This document shows positions 61,722 to 64,000 of a DNA stretch of 64,000 bases, one piece after another. The notes under the pieces were generated by a model. That model saw only the letters and a list, made by a program, of their open reading frames with translations. It did not search any database and was not told the DNA's origin. Every line of letters begins with the position of its first letter. The stretch's first letter is position 1. Location: assembly GCF_013265555.1 (NCBI RefSeq), contig NZ_CP041345.1, forward strand, positions 3,131,779-3,195,778, written 5' to 3'. The DNA is from Tenuifilum thalassicum (GTDB taxonomy: Bacteria; Bacteroidota; Bacteroidia; Bacteroidales; Tenuifilaceae). The position numbers and the translations under genes were made by a program.

Positions 61722-63575
61722 TTATCTTCCAAAATAAACTAACAAAACATTAATATCACTAGGTGATATTCCTGGAATTCTTTTAGCTTGCGCTATTGTT
61801 TGAGGTTTTATCTTTGTTAGTTTTATTCTCGCTTCGGTACTTAAAGAGTTTAATAAATTATAATCGAAATTTTCTGGTATTTTAACATGTTCTAATCTTT
61901 CAATTTTTAAAGCGATTAATTTCTCTTTTTGAATATATCCGTCGTATTTTAGTTTTATTTCGGCAGATTCTATAACCTCGCTAGTATAGTCTTCTTCTAG
62001 AACTAAATAAGGTAACAAATCTAAAAGTTTTATTTCGGGGCGAAGCAGAATATCTATTACTTTTCGTTTTTGAATTATTTCTTTTGATTTTTTTTGTACA
62101 AGAAGTGGATTTATGGTACTTGGCGCTAAAGATTTAGATTTCATTAAAGAGATCAACTTCTCTCTTTGGTTTACTTTGTTTTCTAATCTTTTTAAATCTT
62201 CGTCATTTACCATATTGTACTTATGCGCGATTGGTGTCAATCTCTCGTCGGCGTTATCTTGTCGTATTAGAATTCTGTATTCTGCTCTACTAGTAAACAT
62301 TCTGTAGGGTTCATCAACACCTTTTGTTACTAAATCGTCAATTAAAACACCAATGTAAGCTTCATTTCGCTTAAGGATAAATTTTTGGTCTATATTATGT
62401 GATGTAAAATGAGCGTTTACGCCTGCAACTAATCCTTGACCTGCTGCTTCTTCATATCCAGTAGTACCATTTATCTGTCCTGCAAAAAAAAGGTTTTTTA
62501 CAATCTTGGTTTCTAGCGTATGATTTAGCTGTGTGGGATCAAAATAATCGTATTCTATAGCGTAACCAGGTCGTAAGATGTGGACTTTCTCAAAACCTGG
62601 AATTTTCGTGAGGGCATTATATTGTACTTCAATTGGAAGTGACGATGAAAAACCATTTAAATACATTTCATATGTATAAATACCTTCAGGTTCTAAAAAT
62701 AGTTGATGCGAAGTTTTATTGGAAAATGTATTTATTTTATCTTCAATACTTGGACAGTACCGAGGTCCAACTCCTTTAATCTTTCCAGTAAATAAAGGTG
62801 AAAAATTGAAACCTTCTCTTAGTATTTGGTGAACTTCTGGATTAGTATGTACTATATAGCAATTTTTCTTAGGTAAGCTTGAATAATAATTCGGATTATA
62901 AGAAAATTTTGAAATATTGTCGCTAGGTTGGATTGTGAAAGATTCATAGTTTACGGTTCTGCCGTCAATACGTACTGGGGTTCCAGTTTTCATTCTTCCA
63001 GTAGTAAATCCTAGTGATAAAAGTTGATCTGAAAGACCGTATGAGCCTAATTCTCCTATTCGTCCACCCTGAAAGTTTACATTTCCGATATGTATCTTAC
63101 CATTAAGAAAAGTACCATTAGTTAATATAACAGTTCGTGCTTTTACTTGCTGATTTGTTTTTGTTTTTACTCCTAGTACTGTACCGTTTTTAACAATTAA
63201 TTCAGTTACTTCGTCCTGCCAAAGGTAAAGGTTGGGTATAGATTCGATATACTTCCTCCATTCCATTGAGAAAAGATGACGGTCGGTTTGCGCTCTTGGA
63301 CTCCACATGGCTGGACCTTTGCTCTGATTTAGCATCCTAAAATGAATAGTAGTTAAATCGGTAACTTTTGCAGTATATCCACCTAGAGCATCAATTTCAC
63401 GAACAATTTGCCCTTTTGCAATACCACCAATTGCAGGATTGCAACTCATCTGAGCAAGTTTTGTAAGATCCATAGAAATCAAAAGAACCCTTGAACCCAT
63501 TTTAGCTGCTATAGCAGCTGCTTCACACCCAGCGTGACCACCGCCAACAACAATAACATCAAAATCTAATTCCAT
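61722..63575 (-). CDS. mnmG: tRNA uridine 5-carboxymethylaminomethyl modification enzyme
   Basis: The product has 617 residues. With MnmE it modifies wobble uridine 34 of several tRNAs. The FAD loop VVGGGHAGCEAA (9-20) begins the protein. Signatures CNPAIGGIAKGQIVREID, GTFLNGKIHIG, the cysteine in GPRYCPSIEDK and the C-terminal helical RIPGISPSDINVLLVYF are present. The stop touches a parS site and the start overlaps ybeY by 10 bp. Confidence 0.97.
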   Translation of the reverse strand: MELDFDVIVVGGGHAGCEAAAIAAKMGSRVLLISMDLTKLAQMSCNPAIGGIAKGQIVREIDALGGYTAKVTDLTTIHFRMLNQSKGPAMWSPRAQTDRHLFSMEWRKYIESIPNLYLWQDEVTELIVKNGTVLGVKTKTNQQVKARTVILTNGTFLNGKIHIGNVNFQGGRIGELGSYGLSDQLLSLGFTTGRMKTGTPVRIDGRTVNYESFTIQPSDNISKFSYNPNYYSSLPKKNCYIVHTNPEVHQILREGFNFSPLFTGKIKGVGPRYCPSIEDKINTFSNKTSHQLFLEPEGIYTYEMYLNGFSSSLPIEVQYNALTKIPGFEKVHILRPGYAIEYDYFDPTQLNHTLETKIVKNLFFAGQINGTTGYEEAAGQGLVAGVNAHFTSHNIDQKFILKRNEAYIGVLIDDLVTKGVDEPYRMFTSRAEYRILIRQDNADERLTPIAHKYNMVNDEDLKRLENKVNQREKLISLMKSKSLAPSTINPLLVQKKSKEIIQKRKVIDILLRPEIKLLDLLPYLVLEEDYTSEVIESAEIKLKYDGYIQKEKLIALKIERLEHVKIPENFDYNLLNSLSTEARIKLTKIKPQTIAQAKRIPGISPSDINVLLVYFGR

Positions 63576-64000
63576 TTATCGTAAAAAATTTTTAGTGCTT
63601 CGTTCTCTTTTTGCCTCATTAGTAATTTCTCGTCTTCCGACTTATCTTTATATCCTAACAAATGGAATATTCCGTGAATAATAACTCTTAAAATTTCGTC
63701 GTAGAAATTAGTATTGAATACTTCGGAATTGGTTTTAACAGTATCTAGAGAGATAACAATATCACCTGAAATTTGTTTATTATCGCAATAATCAAATGTT
63801 ATAATATCTGTAAAGTAGTTATGATTTAAGTATTTTTTGTTTATATCGATAATTTCATCATCATTTGTGAAATAGTAACTTATATCACCGACCTCACGAT
63901 CATATAATTTTATAATGTATTTTATCCATTGTTTTATCATTTTCTTATTGGAGATCTTATTGCTAATACCTTTATTTAAATATGAAAAAGTTATACTCAT
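63566..64000 (-). CDS. ybeY: Endoribonuclease YbeY (16S rRNA maturation)
   Basis: The product has 144 residues and is complete, the ATG being the last three bases of the window. The metal motif is HGIFHLLGYKD: two histidines are conserved, and an aspartate replaces the third histidine of the Escherichia coli GYDH form, a change I recall as usual in Bacteroidota. TDIITFDYCDNKQISGDIVIS precedes it in two pieces. YbeY matures the 16S 3' end and takes part in ribosome quality control. It overlaps mnmG by 10 bp. Confidence 0.93.
   Translation of the reverse strand: MSITFSYLNKGISNKISNKKMIKQWIKYIIKLYDREVGDISYYFTNDDEIIDINKKYLNHNYFTDIITFDYCDNKQISGDIVISLDTVKTNSEVFNTNFYDEILRVIIHGIFHLLGYKDKSEDEKLLMRQKENEALKIFYDKWN

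Noticed and set aside
1..64000. CRISPR arrays, insertion sequences, prophage genes and rRNA operons
   Set aside because: No regularly spaced repeats, transposase, integrase, phage structural gene or rRNA sequence was seen; one tRNA is the only RNA gene found.

Overview
The window is about 64 kb of AT-rich chromosome from a member of the Bacteroidota, most likely a Bacteroidales-like lineage. The evidence is type IX secretion (T9SS) C-terminal sorting domains on two exported nucleases, TAnnTTTG promoter boxes in front of many genes, lineage-marker families (DUF2723, DUF4254, DUF4271, split LysO, an exported N-terminal extension on AtpB) and almost no Shine-Dalgarno sequences. No transposase, phage gene or CRISPR array is visible. 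Most genes are ordinary housekeeping genes in short operons.

Layout. 1-2964 (-): truncated DUF2723 membrane glycosyltransferase-like protein. 2965-5939: a gene-poor island with at least five copies of an interspersed repeat, conserved hairpins and one small zinc-ribbon membrane protein. 5940-13396 (+): YciH/SUI1 factor, exported EEP nuclease, exported metalloprotease-like/barrel protein, 5-formyl-THF cyclo-ligase and exported endonuclease I. 13474-19745: exported Mn-type superoxide dismutase, sulfotransferase, NadB, HisJ, two-part LysO, e(P4)-type phosphatase and tRNA-Arg(CCU). 19876-26896: Lrp regulator, a small bipolar-charge protein, AEC transporter, YceI, Dtd-MazG-DeoC, a vSGLT-like symporter and a sugar nucleotidyltransferase. 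27103-34713 (+): M23 peptidase, U32 protein, DUF4254, GT9, YitT, RsgA, AIM24-like protein and SelU/MnmH. 34702-40870: tandem universal stress protein, polyprenyl synthase, RND exporter and Na/Pi cotransporter.

40978-46621 (-) is an F-type ATP synthase operon (bactofilin, AtpI-like protein, a, c, b, delta, alpha, gamma) that lacks beta and epsilon. Directly upstream, 46703-52263 (-) is the most unusual part of the window. It is a four-gene tightly packed set encoding a TPR-SpoIIE phosphatase, an exported ankyrin-PPP phosphatase fusion, an exported CotH-like kinase-fold protein and a rhomboid protease. I read it as a candidate envelope phospho-signalling system. Divergent from it are an AsmA-like gene broken by two homopolymer-length shifts and an orphan histidine kinase.

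55861-64000 (-): YidD, RnpA, HemD, DUF4271, UvrC, adenine deaminase, MnmG and YbeY. Two near-perfect parS sites lie between ade and mnmG, which suggests the right end of the window is in the origin-proximal part of the chromosome.

Family assignments are from recognition of motifs and gene order by eye; no database search was run. Start sites were chosen from ATG position, overlap with neighbours and promoter boxes.
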